From contig SXIZ01000261.1 of the NCBI GenBank assembly GCA_005779525.1, positions 1 to 6,133 on the forward strand: a stretch of 6,133 nucleotides of DNA, in the 5' to 3' direction. The stretch comes from Methylococcaceae bacterium. Lineage in GTDB: Bacteria > Pseudomonadota > Gammaproteobacteria > Methylococcales > Methylomonadaceae. The position numbers were made by a program, and so were the translations under genes. Of this stretch, positions 5,322 to 6,133 are shown one piece after another. The notes below the pieces were generated by a model. It saw nothing but the letters and a program-made list of their open reading frames with translations, ran no database searches and had not been told where the DNA came from. Numbering within the stretch: position 1 is the first letter of the stretch; the number at the start of each line of letters is the position of its first letter.

Positions 5322-6133
5322 TTAATTTAATAAAGTGCGCTCGATTAACCAAAAACAGCCCGCTAACCCCGCTAAAACTGATCCTGCCGGAGTCAGTTTT
5401 GATCCAATCGCTGGTCGTTTATGCAACCACCAAATCAGCGGTAAAATGATCGAAGCGACGCTGATTTGGCCGAGTTCAACGCCTAAGTTGAACGAAAATA
5501 GAGGTAGCATGATGCCGCCATCACTGGCACCAATATTCATTTCTCGTAAGACGCTGGCGAAGCCAAAGCCATGAATTAAGCCAAAGAAAAATGTGAGCCA
5601 TTCGCGGCCTTTGGGATTATCCCCACGCCAAAGATTTTCGAGGGCCACATAGATGATGGTGATAGCGATTAACGGTTCGACGACACTGCCAGGGAGTTCA
5701 ACCAAGTTGAAGCTCGCCAGTCCTAAGGTGATGGAGTGTGCCAAGGTAAAGAAGGTGATGATTTTTAACGCTGGCAAGAAGCTGCGGGTGACTACTAATA
5801 ACGAAAATAAAAATAACAGATGGTCATAACCCGTCAGGATGTGTTCAATGCCCAGTGCCAAAAAATCGCTAAAGGTATGGCTTTGGGGTTCGGATGCAGT
5901 TGCCGCATTCGCTGCTGGAATTTGCAGGTTTACATGGCTATCTTCCTGGGTGAGCATTTTTTCCAGCAGAATTTGTCCGTTTTGATTTTTGAGGGTGAGG
6001 TATTGTTTATGGCCTGCCGGAAGTTTACTTAATACCCGTGATTGCACGTTTAACTGTTGTGCCGTCGGATGATTAAATAGAAATTGTACTTGCGCGTTGT
6101 TTTGCTGATCAAAGCTTACCTTGCCCACCGCAT
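5322..6133 (-). CDS. HupE/UreJ-type membrane protein, 5' end beyond the window
   Basis: At least 270 residues are present. The frame remains open through the right edge, so the GTG at 6128 is probably not the start and a signal sequence and more N-terminal domain should lie outside. Residues ~1-85 (counted from that GTG) are polar and beta-like, presumably periplasmic. The rest is a membrane domain with the HupE/UreJ family motifs GIEHILTGYDHLLFL (93-107), FTLAHSITLGLA (127-138), EPLIAITIIYVALEN (151-165), FGLIHGFGFAS (182-192) and FNLGVELGQ (213-221). The intramembrane His, Asp and Glu residues (H96, D102, H103, H131, E151, H186) are candidates for metal binding. HupE and UreJ themselves are linked to nickel uptake, but this longer subfamily is not experimentally assigned to my knowledge. 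No hydrogenase or urease genes are nearby. Its stop is 35 bases before the presumed receptor start, which suggests one transcript. Confidence 0.88.
   Translation of the reverse strand, partial: AVGKVSFDQQNNAQVQFLFNHPTAQQLNVQSRVLSKLPAGHKQYLTLKNQNGQILLEKMLTQEDSHVNLQIPAANAATASEPQSHTFSDFLALGIEHILTGYDHLLFLFSLLVVTRSFLPALKIITFFTLAHSITLGLASFNLVELPGSVVEPLIAITIIYVALENLWRGDNPKGREWLTFFFGLIHGFGFASVLREMNIGASDGGIMLPLFSFNLGVELGQISVASIILPLIWWLHKRPAIGSKLTPAGSVLAGLAGCFWLIERTLLN

Noticed and set aside
5264..5326. In-frame lysine/histidine-rich extension of the receptor remnant
   Set aside because: It has no in-frame ATG, lies in the short gap after the HupE-like stop, and does not resemble receptor sequence.

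Overview
The window looks like gammaproteobacterial chromosome. The 5S rRNA aligns position for position with the E. coli molecule without gaps, and the proteins (a NosF-like ABC ATPase, a TonB-dependent receptor end, a HupE/UreJ membrane protein) are typical of Gram-negative bacteria. Base composition is moderate. The genus cannot be named from this sequence alone.

Layout. Positions 1-231 (+ strand) are the end of an rRNA operon: the 23S-5S spacer with a small stem-loop, the 5S rRNA and a strong intrinsic terminator. Everything coding after that lies on the minus strand. Positions 325-1002 encode a small cytosolic protein that fuses a cyclic-nucleotide-binding (CRP-like) domain to a rhodanese domain. 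The 343-base gap at 1003-1345 holds a candidate promoter with an adjacent palindrome, a 161-bp MITE-like element (11-bp imperfect terminal inverted repeats, perfect 5-bp flanking direct repeat TAATC) and the intrinsic terminator of the next operon.

Positions 1346-4874 are a compact ABC transporter operon read right to left: a NosF/CcmA-like ATPase, then two different large ABC-2 (DUF3526-like) permeases. Both junctions are 4-base ATGA stop/start overlaps, so translation is probably coupled. Upstream of it, separated by a hairpin, is the last ~115 codons of a TonB-dependent outer-membrane receptor. It is preceded directly by a HupE/UreJ-type membrane protein that runs off the right edge.

Interpretation. 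HupE-like protein, TonB receptor, ATPase and two permeases read as one former envelope-transport locus, plausibly for a metal or metal chelate; the substrate is an inference. The receptor is broken. A short start-like stretch (ATG at 5286 reading MQKIIQAVW then stop) sits 35 bases after the HupE stop and runs out of frame into the receptor C-terminus, which looks like the scar of a large internal deletion. The ABC operon is intact. No CRISPR array, phage gene or defence system is visible. The most interesting items are the receptor deletion scar, the unassigned two-permease exporter, the MITE-like element with an internal folded stem, and the cyclic-nucleotide/rhodanese fusion.
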